A stretch of 64,000 bases of DNA, taken from NCBI GenBank assembly GCA_944326485.1, contig CALVED010000001.1, positions 124,001 to 188,000 of the forward strand. The letters run 5' to 3'. Positions within the stretch are counted from its first letter, which is position 1; each line of letters opens with the position of its first letter. The notes beneath the pieces were generated by a model. The model worked only from the letters and a program-made list of their open reading frames with translations, searched no databases and was not told the origin of the DNA. Origin of the DNA: Candidatus Gastranaerophilales bacterium (GTDB lineage: Bacteria; Cyanobacteriota; Vampirovibrionia; Gastranaerophilales; Gastranaerophilaceae). The position numbers and the translations under genes are program-made. Positions 1 through 8,968 of the stretch are shown one piece after another.

Positions 1-863
1 TCAATAGATGCCCTTGTAACTCCAATTGTTACGGCTACATATTCATTATGATTATCTTCATTTGATTTTAGAACTCGTTCTAAAACACCTGATTTTACAG
101 ACTTAAAGACATCTTGTTTCTGAACTTGTGGATATACAATTTGTTCATTAACAATAGAACCAATAACCAATACTCCATTTGGAGACTGAGTTTTAACCTT
201 AACATCATATTCGTTTCCTGCAGGAACTAATTTAGGAGCAATTACTTCAATTGGCATTCCTTTCGTTTCGCCATATTTTAAAGCAACTTTTTCCGATTTT
301 ACATTTGTAGCAATTATCTTCCACTTATTATCCTCTTTTTTAAGATAATCGGTATAATACAAATCAGAGGAAACAAGACCATAATCATCTATTTCTTCTT
401 GTTTTTTAGCAGTAGTACCAATCGCAAATTCATGAATATCTACAACTGCATAATTTCCATCCGCTTCAATTTTTTCAATTGTTGTTGTATACTCTACATC
501 TTTATAAGCATCAGCTGCTTGAACGACCATTTTAAATATAGTATTCTTATTAAAACCATCGTTATTAACATAAGAATCTGAATATAAAGACTTAAGCTTA
601 TCTACTTCATTCTTTTCCGAATACTTATTAAAGTCATTATAAAAGCTTCTTATTTGAGCCTCAGGTGATCTTTGAAATTTATTTCTCAAACTAAAGCGAC
701 TAATAATTTCAGCTTCTTCATCTTTAATTTGATTTGAATCAACTTTAAATGAAGTTTTTTCAACTTTTTCCGTAACAGGAGCAACAGCAACTGCGGTTTG
801 AAGATTAATAATAAATATTGAAACAAATAAAATTAATAAATTTAAAACAAATTTTCTTTTCAT
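1..863 (-). CDS. Secreted hypothetical protein, C-terminus cut by window edge
   Basis: I translated this frame by hand. It opens at an ATG (863-861) with a classic signal peptide: MKRK, a hydrophobic stretch to about residue 24, then an Ala-Val-Ala region. The mature part has about 75 residues of linker, then an NTF2/SnoaL-like stretch (PEAQIRSFYNDF near residue 57, then a DNKWKIIATNVK segment). A beta-rich region begins at about residue 180 with the phrase GMPIEVIAPKLVPAGNEYDV. The frame is still open at base 1, so the C-terminus lies outside the window. Export to the periplasm or surface is likely. The function is not recognised. The NTF2-like reading rests on pattern only. Confidence 0.75.
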   Translation of the reverse strand, partial: MKRKFVLNLLILFVSIFIINLQTAVAVAPVTEKVEKTSFKVDSNQIKDEEAEIISRFSLRNKFQRSPEAQIRSFYNDFNKYSEKNEVDKLKSLYSDSYVNNDGFNKNTIFKMVVQAADAYKDVEYTTTIEKIEADGNYAVVDIHEFAIGTTAKKQEEIDDYGLVSSDLYYTDYLKKEDNKWKIIATNVKSEKVALKYGETKGMPIEVIAPKLVPAGNEYDVKVKTQSPNGVLVIGSIVNEQIVYPQVQKQDVFKSVKSGVLERVLKSNEDNHNEYVAVTIGVTRASI

Positions 864-871
864 ATTATTCC

Positions 872-1171
872 TTATTTATTCTCTTGTCTGTTTCTATATA
901 TTATACAGAAAGTAAAATCAGTTCCTACTAAAATTAAGTTTACAACATATAACCAAAAAACAATATCCACAGAATTAAGTATTTTATTAATCATACCGCA
1001 AATATATCCTAATATTATCAAAGTAAGAAATAAACGACTTTTACCTTTTACAGATTTTGATTTATATGTTTTTATGACCGCAAAAGGCCAACTTGCACCA
1101 AAACAAATTAACATTGCTGCTTCAAAAAAACTCATCGATTTAACTTGAAAACTTTGTATCAAAAAATCCAA
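872..1171 (-). CDS. Small three-helix membrane protein, PQ-loop/SemiSWEET-like
   Basis: This 99-residue protein has about three hydrophobic segments (roughly 15-32, 47-66 and 71-92). The first helix ends in SWPFAVIKTYKSKSVKG, which resembles the PQ-loop boundary P-Q-x-x-K-x-x-K-x-K-S-x-x-G of SemiSWEET/PQ-loop transporters, with Pro-Phe in place of Pro-Gln. Such half-size proteins dimerise to form a small-solute transporter, so that role is possible here but inferred. The start is a TTG. An AGGAG sits about ten bases upstream; the first ATG lies 12 codons inside and has no such site. It stands alone between the secreted protein and coaX, which is divergent. Confidence 0.6.
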   Translation of the reverse strand: MDFLIQSFQVKSMSFFEAAMLICFGASWPFAVIKTYKSKSVKGKSRLFLTLIILGYICGMINKILNSVDIVFWLYVVNLILVGTDFTFCIIYRNRQENK

Positions 1172-1283
1172 TATATTTATTCTCCTAAAGGCACTATATC
1201 TATATTCACAATAATCTTAGCATAAATATAAATAATTATATTAAAAGATTTTTTTTTGATAGAATAAAAAAAAAGGAAAATAA

Positions 1284-2048
1284 ATGTTATTAACAATTGA
1301 TATAGGCAATACAAATATAACTCTTGGTGTATTTGAAGGGAACTCAATAATTCATTCATGGCGTTTATCAACAGAAATAACAAGAACAGAAGATGAATAT
1401 GGAGTTTTTCTAAAAAATCTGTTAAAAGAAACCAATATGGATAAAAAAATAACAAATGCAGTAATATCAAGTGTTGTTGTTCAACTCACAGAAAAGATAG
1501 AAATTGCTTTAAAAAAATATTTAGATATTAATTCTTTTATTATTTCTCACAAAGTAAAAACAAATGTTATATTGAAAACAGATGATAAATCTCAAATTGG
1601 TGCAGATAGAATCGCAAATGCTTGTGCAGTAACTAAACTATATAAAATACCTGCAATAGTAGTAGATTTTGGAACCGCAACAACATTTGATATAGTAAAT
1701 GGTAATAATGAATTTATTGGCGGAATAATAACTGCCGGCATGAAAATTCAAGCTGAAGCTTTAAGTTCAAAAACATCAAAATTGCCGAAATTAAATATAG
1801 AAGCGTCTAAAGATGTCATTGGTAAAAATACAATCGACGCAATGTTATCAGGTATTGTAAGAGGACATGCGGCAATGATTGAAGGTCTGCTTTCAGATTG
1901 CGAAAAAGAATTAGGACAAAAAGCAACAATTATAGCAACCGGAGGATATTCATCAGTAATAAGTTCTTATCTAAAAAGAAAATTTGATTATATCAATCCG
2001 GATTTAACTTTAATTGGCGCAAAAATACTATTTGACTTAAACAGATAA
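1284..2048 (+). CDS. coaX: Type III pantothenate kinase
   Basis: CoaX phosphorylates pantothenate in the first step of coenzyme A synthesis in the cytoplasm. The 254-residue length is normal for the type III (ASKHA-fold) family. Diagnostic pieces are the N-terminal phosphate-binding loop IDIGNTNITLGVF (residues 5-17), the GADRIANACA block near residue 107, the DFGTATTFD block near 127 and the late ATGGYSS near 213. A run of A followed by AGGAAA precedes the ATG. The 3' end overlaps the convergent kdsC by 12 bases. Type III enzymes are not inhibited by CoA and need a monovalent cation; that is family knowledge. Confidence 0.95.
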   Translation: MLLTIDIGNTNITLGVFEGNSIIHSWRLSTEITRTEDEYGVFLKNLLKETNMDKKITNAVISSVVVQLTEKIEIALKKYLDINSFIISHKVKTNVILKTDDKSQIGADRIANACAVTKLYKIPAIVVDFGTATTFDIVNGNNEFIGGIITAGMKIQAEALSSKTSKLPKLNIEASKDVIGKNTIDAMLSGIVRGHAAMIEGLLSDCEKELGQKATIIATGGYSSVISSYLKRKFDYINPDLTLIGAKILFDLNR

Positions 2049-2543
2049 CTTTTGAACTTTATAAATCAAATCAGTTAATTCTCTTACAGCTCCTCTACCG
2101 CCTCTTTTGGATGATATAAAATGACAAATATCTTTTACTTCACCAACAGCATCACTTGGACAACAAGCCAAGCCAACCTCTCGTAATACACAAATATCCG
2201 GTAAATCATCTCCCATATATGCTACTTGTGAAAAATCTAAATTATATTCGGACAATAATTCTTTCATTGCAATAATCTTATTTTTTTGTCCCATATATAA
2301 CTTTGTCATTCCAAGATTATTGAAACGATGCTTAACAGTGGCATTTTCTCTTGCTGTTATTATTGCAGTAATAATACCTGCCTTTGTTAGCATCACAATA
2401 CCTTGCCCATCTTTTGCATTAAAAGTTTTGTATTCTACTCCATTTTCATCATAGGTAATACTACCATCTGTCATAACACCATCAACATCGAAAACAACCA
2501 TTTTGATTTTCAAAGCTTTATTTCTAAGTTCTATATTAAACAT
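2037..2543 (-). CDS. kdsC: 3-deoxy-D-manno-octulosonate 8-phosphate phosphatase
   Basis: KdsC dephosphorylates Kdo-8-phosphate to Kdo, the inner-core sugar of lipopolysaccharide. At 168 residues it is a typical capless HAD phosphatase. Motif I is FDVDGVMTDG (residues 18-27) with the two catalytic Asp. A Thr in IITAR and Lys in GQKNK follow, then the acidic motif YMGDDLPD near residue 114. The start codon shares one base with the stop of kdsD upstream (TAATG), which implies translational coupling. The gene is evidence for a Gram-negative envelope in this organism. Confidence 0.93.
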   Translation of the reverse strand: MFNIELRNKALKIKMVVFDVDGVMTDGSITYDENGVEYKTFNAKDGQGIVMLTKAGIITAIITARENATVKHRFNNLGMTKLYMGQKNKIIAMKELLSEYNLDFSQVAYMGDDLPDICVLREVGLACCPSDAVGEVKDICHFISSKRGGRGAVRELTDLIYKVQKLSV

Positions 2544-3526
2544 TATGCTACTCCAGCTCTCAACAAATCATGAATATGAATCATTCCAATTGGAACATTA
2601 TTATCATCACAAACAGCTAGTGATGTTATAGAATATCTTTCCATTAAAGCAAGTGCTTTAGTTGCCATAGAATCTTGTGAAACTGTCTTTGGATTTAAAG
2701 TCATTACATCTTTTGTTTTTAGGACCGAAACATCAGGATATCGTAATAATATTCTTCTTATATCTCCATCAGTTAAAACTCCTGAAAGTTTACCGTCATT
2801 ACTAATAATTAAGGCACAACCAAGTCTTTTTTTAGTAATTAAATCTACAGTTTCTAAGAATGTATCATCTTCATGAGCTATTGGTAAAAGATTTTTATCT
2901 TTCAACATTAAATCTTTAACCATATACAATATACCTTTACCTAAGGTACCAGATGGATGATACAAAAGAAAATCTTCCTTTGAAAAACCTCTTCTTTTTA
3001 ACAAGCAAACAGCAAGAGCATCACCCATTGCTAAAGTTGCAGTAGTACTTGCTGTTGGAGCTTTTCCCAAAGGACAAGCTTCTTTTTCTACAGAAATATC
3101 AAAATATATATCAGCCATTTTGCCTAAAGTTGAATTTTTATTTCCGGCAAATACAATTAAAGGTACTTCAAATCTTTTTATTAAAGGTAATAAATTTAAT
3201 AACTCTATTGTTTCTCCACTATTAGATATTGCAATAACAACATCTTCTCTGGTTATAATACCAGAATCACCATGTGTGCTTTCCGCCGGATGTAGGAAAT
3301 ATGCAGGCGTACCAGTTGAAGATAAAGTTGCTGCTATTTTTCTTGCTATTAAACCAGATTTACCCATGCCTGTAACAATAACCCTTCCTTTTGAAGAAAT
3401 TATTGTTGAAATTGCATTTTCTAAATTATCATTTAATCTTTCTTTTAATTTTAAGATTGAATCAGCTTCTATTTGAAAAACTTCTTTTGCAAGTTCTTTC
3501 ATTTCTTTTTGTTCTATTACTTCCAC
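2543..3526 (-). CDS. kdsD: Arabinose-5-phosphate isomerase (SIS plus two CBS domains)
   Basis: KdsD converts ribulose-5-phosphate to arabinose-5-phosphate, the first committed precursor of Kdo. The 327-residue protein has an N-terminal SIS domain (about 30-190) with VTGMGKSGLIARKIAATLSS and the STHGDSGII loop. Two CBS motifs follow (about 205-325, for example VLTDGDIRRI and MIHIHDLLRAG). The start is a GTG behind a strong GAGGAAGG site. It is first in a two-gene kdsD-kdsC operon with a one-base overlap. GutQ is a paralogous alternative, but the partner gene favours KdsD. Confidence 0.93.
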   Translation of the reverse strand: MEVIEQKEMKELAKEVFQIEADSILKLKERLNDNLENAISTIISSKGRVIVTGMGKSGLIARKIAATLSSTGTPAYFLHPAESTHGDSGIITREDVVIAISNSGETIELLNLLPLIKRFEVPLIVFAGNKNSTLGKMADIYFDISVEKEACPLGKAPTASTTATLAMGDALAVCLLKRRGFSKEDFLLYHPSGTLGKGILYMVKDLMLKDKNLLPIAHEDDTFLETVDLITKKRLGCALIISNDGKLSGVLTDGDIRRILLRYPDVSVLKTKDVMTLNPKTVSQDSMATKALALMERYSITSLAVCDDNNVPIGMIHIHDLLRAGVA

Positions 3527-3615
3527 TTTTTACCTTCCTCGGTTACAATATAAATTATACAATAAGAAAAAATAATAAAAAATAAAAATTTAGTGTAAAA
3601 TATAATGTAGGTATT

Positions 3616-5421
3616 ATGAAAAAGCAACAGATTAAAAAGAAAAATATTCTATTTAATATTAATATAGTAATAACTATTTTTGTTTTTATTGCAAATATTA
3701 TTGCTTTTATTTTGTCAGATACAAGTAAAAGTAATTACATAATTATAAGTTTCTTTTTAAATGTATATATTTTATTTTTACATTGGTACTTACTTGCAAA
3801 ACAATTAAAAAAGAATGTTAATGAGATAAAAAAAGAAGCATTATATATAAATTATCCTGTAAATATAGGTACTTTCTTCTTTTGTTTACTTCTTGTATTA
3901 ATTGCAAGTGCAATTGTATTATTTGTTGTAAATAAAGAAGCATTTGTTCCTGCATTTATATTTACATTCTTTATGAGTATTATATCAATGTTATTTCCTT
4001 CAATTTTATTATTGGTATATATATTCTTTATAGTACCTGCATTCATTGTACCAAGCTTCAGAAGCAATAGAACAAACAGAAGTGATTCTACTGAATTTCT
4101 TGTAATTTTATTAATATTATTTTCACTTTTTACAATATATAAAGTAACAACATTTTCTATAAGAGCAGTAAATATAGAAAAACAAGAAAAATATAAAATA
4201 ATAACTCTGCCAATACAATATTCAACAAAATATTTAAAGCTAACAGATATAAGTCCATATGCAAAAAAGAAGTTAAGTCAATCAAAAGTAACGATGCCTT
4301 ATGTATATACAGCAGAATCTTTTAGTTATAAAGATTATAATGCCGCTAAAATATTTTGTTCTTCTTTAGGTGCAAGAGTTCCTAACTATTTAGAAGCATA
4401 TAATATAGTGTTTAACAGATTTGATACCTTTGGAGAAAAATATTACTGGACAAGTAACAGAGATGGAAGGACTCCGTTAGTTATTCATTTCAAAAATATG
4501 TCATATACTGTAGAAAAATATAATGGAAAAGTAAAACCTTTATTGTATTGCGTTGCAGATGGTGAAAGAAGAAACGATTCTTATAAAGTTGATTATTTTT
4601 ACAAAGACATTCAAAAAGAAAGCACTGATACTCTAAAAGATATTATGTCAAAATCATTTGATGAAAAGTCATTGATAGACATACTTGATGAAGACTATGA
4701 TCCAAGTATTGCAGAACAACAAGATATCATTAAAGAAGAAAAGAAACATGTTAATTTCAGTGTAAAAGAAGTAAGTGCTGATATAATGGATGAACTTATC
4801 AAAAAGGGTTATGTTTATAATAAAGATTTAAAAATAAATTCAGATTATGAAACAAATGAAGTAAAAATTAATAATCAAATAAATAGAGATCCGAATAAAA
4901 AAATAATAAGATTATGTGATTATCCATTTACTGATTATGGCAATTTGAGTATCTTTAATGAATCACAAATATGGAAGCAAAGTTTTTGTTCACCTGCCTT
5001 TGAACTTATTTCACCAAATCCGGTTAAAACAACCAAAAATGATAAAGACTCATACTGTGCTTCACAAGGAGGAAGACTACCTAATATTCCTGAATTAAAT
5101 GGAATTTTAAGAAGTTTATATATAAATAATATTGGAACAAAATTCTGGACAAATAACAAAATTATTGATCATTCTACAAATGCAGCACAACCAATTCTTG
5201 TATATTATAAAGATTCAAGATTTCTAAAGATTGAAGCTTTATACCCTAATGAAAATGATACTGCATATACATTCTGTATAAGAAAAGCACAAAATCCTTC
5301 AAAAATTATAGTTAATTATAAATCCAAATTTAAAGGTATGGAAGGAGCTTCTTACGCAAGAGCAATTTGCCCAAGTTGTGAATATTATGAAGTCCCTGAC
5401 ACAATCTTATTAAGATACTAA
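3616..5421 (+). CDS. Membrane protein with two tandem lectin-like (Lcl/FGE-type) modules
   Basis: The first 190 residues hold about five or six hydrophobic helices. The rest is probably extracytoplasmic. Two modules share a pattern. One (about 235-320) reads AAKIFCSSLGARVPNYLEA, then YYWTSN, then LLYCVAD. The other (about 475-565) reads DSYCASQGGRLPNIPEL, then KFWTNN, then YTFCIRK. The C...G-x-R-x-P-x...W-T-x-N...C layout is that of C-type-lectin-fold domains such as Lcl/DUF1566 and FGE-like proteins. A polar linker of about 150 residues separates the modules. Binding or structural roles at the surface are possible; no catalytic residues are evident. The last codons are duplicated downstream as a 24-base tandem repeat. 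Confidence 0.7.
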   Translation: MKKQQIKKKNILFNINIVITIFVFIANIIAFILSDTSKSNYIIISFFLNVYILFLHWYLLAKQLKKNVNEIKKEALYINYPVNIGTFFFCLLLVLIASAIVLFVVNKEAFVPAFIFTFFMSIISMLFPSILLLVYIFFIVPAFIVPSFRSNRTNRSDSTEFLVILLILFSLFTIYKVTTFSIRAVNIEKQEKYKIITLPIQYSTKYLKLTDISPYAKKKLSQSKVTMPYVYTAESFSYKDYNAAKIFCSSLGARVPNYLEAYNIVFNRFDTFGEKYYWTSNRDGRTPLVIHFKNMSYTVEKYNGKVKPLLYCVADGERRNDSYKVDYFYKDIQKESTDTLKDIMSKSFDEKSLIDILDEDYDPSIAEQQDIIKEEKKHVNFSVKEVSADIMDELIKKGYVYNKDLKINSDYETNEVKINNQINRDPNKKIIRLCDYPFTDYGNLSIFNESQIWKQSFCSPAFELISPNPVKTTKNDKDSYCASQGGRLPNIPELNGILRSLYINNIGTKFWTNNKIIDHSTNAAQPILVYYKDSRFLKIEALYPNENDTAYTFCIRKAQNPSKIIVNYKSKFKGMEGASYARAICPSCEYYEVPDTILLRY

Positions 5422-5448
5422 TACACAATCTTATTAAGATACTAATAA
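5401..5448 (+). repeat. 24-bp tandem duplication spanning a stop codon
   Basis: The 24 bases at 5401-5424 (ending with the stop codon of the lectin-like membrane protein) recur directly at 5425-5448, differing only at the end of the unit. This looks like a recent slippage or unequal-exchange duplication. It does not alter the protein because the first copy keeps the stop. Confidence 0.85.
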
Positions 5449-5526
5449 ACTATTTGTATTATTGTTTATAAAGAATTAATCTTGTATTATTACAGAAAAG
5501 TGAATACAAATGCAAGGGAGTTTATT

Positions 5527-7260
5527 ATGAATTTTGAATTAAATTTAACAATAGAAGAACTGGAGAAAAGAACAAATAAAGATTTTCTAATAAGAAAACC
5601 TATGTTAAATATAGATTCAAAAGAATACAATGAATTAAATACAGGAGATAAAGAGGCATTAAAACATCTGGTAAAAGCTGCTCAATATGCAAATACAATA
5701 TATATGAAACAAGATAATGAATTGAATATTCCTTTTCTTCATTTTTTAGAAGAAGAAATAAAAAAAGGGAATAAACAGGCAGAATTAACAAAAATATTAT
5801 TTGATGCACAACTTGGGATAATAGGAATTGATTCTGAATCAAAGAAAGTTATTTTATTAAAAGATGCAAAAGAACTTGAAGGAAAAGCTTTTTATCCTTC
5901 TGATTTAAAAAAAGAAGAACTACACAATATATTAAAAACAATGCTAAAAAATGGAGAGAAATCAGAAGTAGAAAAGATATTAAATCAAAGAACAATTGTA
6001 AAAAGAGATAATGAGAAATTAAAAGCAGTTGATTATACTCAAGAGTTTAAAGAAGAATTTAATAAAATTGCAGATGAACTTATAAAAGCATCTGAAGTAT
6101 CAACAAATAAAGACTTTAATGAATATCTAATACTTCAAGCAGAAGCCCTACGAAAGAATGATCCAATGTTAGATGCCAAAGCAGATAAGAAATGGGCATC
6201 TCTTCAAGATACTCCATTAGAATTTACAATATCACGAGAACAATATGCAGACTTACTTACTGGTAGTGTTATCGAAGATGAAGAGTTAAAAAATTTACTT
6301 GAACAAGAAGGTATAACTGCTATTTCTAAAGATTCTATAGGAATAAGAGTAGGAATAGTAAATAATAAAGGAACACAAGATTTATTAAAAGTAAAAAAAT
6401 ATCTTCCTATAATGGCAGAAAATATGCCATATAAAGAGAAATATGAACAAAATATATCTTCAGAAGAAGATAATCTACAAACAATGGTAGATGTAGATAT
6501 AGTTTCTTTAAGAGGAGATGAAGGATCTTATAGAGGAGGCATTACAATAGCTCAAAATCTTCCTAATAATGACAAATTGTCACTAACTATAGGTGGAGGA
6601 AGAAGAAATGTATATCATAGACAAGTAAGAACAAATAATTCAGAAGAAGCTATTGAAAGAAGAAAGAAAAGACTGAATGCAACATTAAAAGAATCACTAC
6701 ATAAATTTTATAACCCTGAAGCAGATCATTGGTTTACTATAGGTCATGAAAATGTACACTCTCTCGGACCAAAAAATGGAACAGAAGCTTTAGGCAAATA
6801 TAAAAACATTATTGAAGAGAACAAGGCAGATATGGGTTCTATTGCTCTATTGGATTGTCTTGTAAAACAAGGTGTATATACAGAAGAAGAGAAAAAACAA
6901 ATTTTAGTAACTTTTGCAGCGAACTGCTTTTTAAAAGCTAAGCCGGAACTTTCTCAAGCACATAGGGTAAGAACTGTAATGCAAGCATTCTACTTTATAA
7001 AAGAAAAAGCAATAAGAATTGATGAAAATGGTATTATTGATATAGATATAGAAAAAATGATTCCAACCGCATATAAAATGTTAAGTGAAATAATAGAAGT
7101 CCAACTTTCAAAAGATTTTAACTGCGGTGAAAAATTCATAAATGACTATTTCCATTGGACCGATGAAATTAATAAAGTATCAATAAAGTTAAAGGAAATT
7201 GATAAATCACTAAATGGAATGATAATAACTCCACTTGCAGATTACTTGATTAAAGAATAA
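5527..7260 (+). CDS. M49 (dipeptidyl peptidase III)-like metallopeptidase
   Basis: From the ATG at 5527 the protein is 577 residues. An AGGGAG lies eight bases upstream, and the frame upstream of this ATG has no comparable site. The key motif is GHENVHSLGP (HENVH at 407-411), followed about 20 residues later by EENKADMGS, which would supply the third zinc ligand. This pairing of HExxH-x-LGP with E-E-x-K-A-D is the pattern of bacterial M49-related (Nudix-linked DPP III-like) peptidases. There is no signal peptide, so the enzyme is probably cytoplasmic. An intergenic repeat follows. The substrate is unknown, and the family call rests on motifs only. Confidence 0.65.
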   Translation: MNFELNLTIEELEKRTNKDFLIRKPMLNIDSKEYNELNTGDKEALKHLVKAAQYANTIYMKQDNELNIPFLHFLEEEIKKGNKQAELTKILFDAQLGIIGIDSESKKVILLKDAKELEGKAFYPSDLKKEELHNILKTMLKNGEKSEVEKILNQRTIVKRDNEKLKAVDYTQEFKEEFNKIADELIKASEVSTNKDFNEYLILQAEALRKNDPMLDAKADKKWASLQDTPLEFTISREQYADLLTGSVIEDEELKNLLEQEGITAISKDSIGIRVGIVNNKGTQDLLKVKKYLPIMAENMPYKEKYEQNISSEEDNLQTMVDVDIVSLRGDEGSYRGGITIAQNLPNNDKLSLTIGGGRRNVYHRQVRTNNSEEAIERRKKRLNATLKESLHKFYNPEADHWFTIGHENVHSLGPKNGTEALGKYKNIIEENKADMGSIALLDCLVKQGVYTEEEKKQILVTFAANCFLKAKPELSQAHRVRTVMQAFYFIKEKAIRIDENGIIDIDIEKMIPTAYKMLSEIIEVQLSKDFNCGEKFINDYFHWTDEINKVSIKLKEIDKSLNGMIITPLADYLIKE

Positions 7261-7263
7261 GAA

Positions 7264-7447
7264 TGTCCGAGAAAAAATTAACGATAAGCTGAAAGAGTTA
7301 GTGAATTTTTTTACAAAACGAACCAAAAAATTTGTTTTTGAGTAAGCCTTTATTCATAGTGAAACGAAGGTGAACAAAGTTTTCAAAAGATGAGTACTTT
7401 GTTAGCGAGGATTACTCGGTAACAAAGTGCGATATTAAATTAAATTG
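7264..7447 (+). repeat. Intergenic hairpin repeat, copy A
   Basis: It starts TGTCCGAGAAAAAATT and contains ACGATAAGCTGAAAG, then a T-rich run, then the GTACTTTGTTAGCGAG...TCGGTAACAAAGTGC inverted repeat, ending GATATTAAATTAAATT. The same order of blocks is seen at 39224, 45405 and 61288. This repeat fills most of the 312-base gap between the M49-like gene and the next small gene; I see no gene in it. Confidence 0.85.
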
Positions 7448-7572
7448 TAATCAAAAAAGTAAGTTAAATTTTTTCAAATAAAATTATAAAATATAGCCAA
7501 ATATAACAGTTGAAATTAGAAAATGACTGTGATACGATTTTGTGGTGGATAAATATATTAAGGGGTGATGTC

Positions 7573-7812
7573 ATGAAAATACAAGCTTTAAATTCTGCGA
7601 TACCGGTACAAAGCTGCCAACCTATAAAACAAGTAGAATTTGCAAAGCGACGTAGTCCAATTGAAATAAAAGACCCTTTAGGCGATGAAGATATATATAC
7701 ACCGCAAGACCCTGCGACTATGGAACAAAAATATGATTTGGCATGCCGTTTAGCTGCATATTACAAAACTCAATATGAAAATTTATTAAAAAATGGTAGT
7801 GTTGTAGCATAA
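7573..7812 (+). CDS. Small hypothetical protein, 79 residues
   Basis: An ATG at 7573 follows AAGGGGTGATG, a good ribosome binding site; the open frame upstream of it has none. The 79-residue product starts MKIQALNSAIPVQSCQPIKQ and carries an acidic, proline-containing middle (DPLGDEDIYTPQDP), then a predicted helix (MEQKYDLACRLAAYYKTQYENLL). No signal peptide or membrane helix is visible. I do not recognise it. The short Q/S-rich N-terminus followed by a helix looks like the small lineage-specific proteins elsewhere in this window, but without the F-S-G motif. It sits just upstream of dprA and could be co-transcribed with it. Confidence 0.65.
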   Translation: MKIQALNSAIPVQSCQPIKQVEFAKRRSPIEIKDPLGDEDIYTPQDPATMEQKYDLACRLAAYYKTQYENLLKNGSVVA

Positions 7813-7858
7813 AATTATGAGATTAAATATATAATTTATCAGTAATATTTATTAATTT

Positions 7859-8965
7859 ATGGAAGAAAAAGATAAGTATTGGTGTGCTTTTGCAAGAATA
7901 AATCAAATTAGTTCCAGCTTTGTAAACAAAGTTTATGAGTATTTTGGTTCAATAGAAAGAGCATGGTTCGCTGAAAAAATTGACTTATATAATATTAACG
8001 GTATACAAAAATCTTCCATCGAAAATTTTATAAAAGAGCGAGTTAAAATCAATCCTCAAGAATGTTATGAATATTTAAAAGAACGTGAAATTGATTTTAT
8101 ACATCCAGAAGATGAAAGATATCCATTCTTACTAAGGAACATAGATAATCCCCCTACCGGGTTATTTATGCTGGGTGATATAAACTTATGTAATCTTAAT
8201 CGAACTCTTGCTGTTGTAGGGTCAAGAAAAGCAAGTGAAAATTCAAAAAGTATATTAAGAAACATCCTTTCCGATTTTGCAAATACAGATATTTGTATAG
8301 TATCTGGTTTGGCTGAAGGTATTGATACTGTAGCACATACAAGTGCTATTGATAATAATATAAAAACAATAGCAGTAATCGGTGGAGGTTTTGATAAATT
8401 ATATCCGCAATCAAATATTAAATTATTCAATAGAATTATAAAAGAAGAAAGAGGAGCAATTTTAACAGAATATTGGCCTGATGTTGATGCTATAAGTTGG
8501 CATTTCCCTGTTAGAAACAGAATTGTATCAGGATTATCAAAAGGAGTTCTAATAGCAGAAGCAGCGATAAAATCAGGTGCAATGATTACAGGAAAATTAG
8601 CACTTGAACAAGGCAGAGAGTTAATGTGTATTCCTGGACTAATATCAAATCCAAATACAAAGGGAATCTATAAATTACTAAAAGAAGGAGCAGGAATTGT
8701 CACTTCATCACAAGATATTCTGGACATTATGAATTGGAAAATAGAAAATAATCCCATTAAAACAAGTAGTAAAAAAAATAATTTAAAGCTATCTGATGAA
8801 GAAATGTCTGTATTAAACTATATAAAACTTGATTCTTTAACAATAGATGAACTAAATATAAAAACTAACTTGAATATTAATAATTTAATGGTAATATTAA
8901 CAAAGTTAGAATTGGAAGGATTAATTTCTCAAACACACGGAGAAAAATATATATTGGTAGAGTAA
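7859..8965 (+). CDS. dprA: DNA-processing protein DprA
   Basis: DprA binds single-stranded DNA taken up during natural transformation and loads RecA on it. The 368-residue protein has an N-terminal helical (SAM-like) region, then the Rossmann core beginning near residue 119 with VVGSRKAS, IVSGLAEGID, AVIGGGFDKLYP and the FPVRNRIVSGLS block. A C-terminal winged-helix (DML1-like) domain runs from about 305 to the end. No Shine-Dalgarno sequence is visible before the ATG. The stop is three bases from topA, so dprA-topA-aroE probably form one transcript. Its presence makes competence possible but does not prove it. Confidence 0.95.
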   Translation: MEEKDKYWCAFARINQISSSFVNKVYEYFGSIERAWFAEKIDLYNINGIQKSSIENFIKERVKINPQECYEYLKEREIDFIHPEDERYPFLLRNIDNPPTGLFMLGDINLCNLNRTLAVVGSRKASENSKSILRNILSDFANTDICIVSGLAEGIDTVAHTSAIDNNIKTIAVIGGGFDKLYPQSNIKLFNRIIKEERGAILTEYWPDVDAISWHFPVRNRIVSGLSKGVLIAEAAIKSGAMITGKLALEQGRELMCIPGLISNPNTKGIYKLLKEGAGIVTSSQDILDIMNWKIENNPIKTSSKKNNLKLSDEEMSVLNYIKLDSLTIDELNIKTNLNINNLMVILTKLELEGLISQTHGEKYILVE

Positions 8966-8968
8966 AGC

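Noticed and set aside
1177-1470. 97-residue minus-strand open frame
   Set aside because: It is antisense to the strongly supported coaX and has no domain; a shadow frame.
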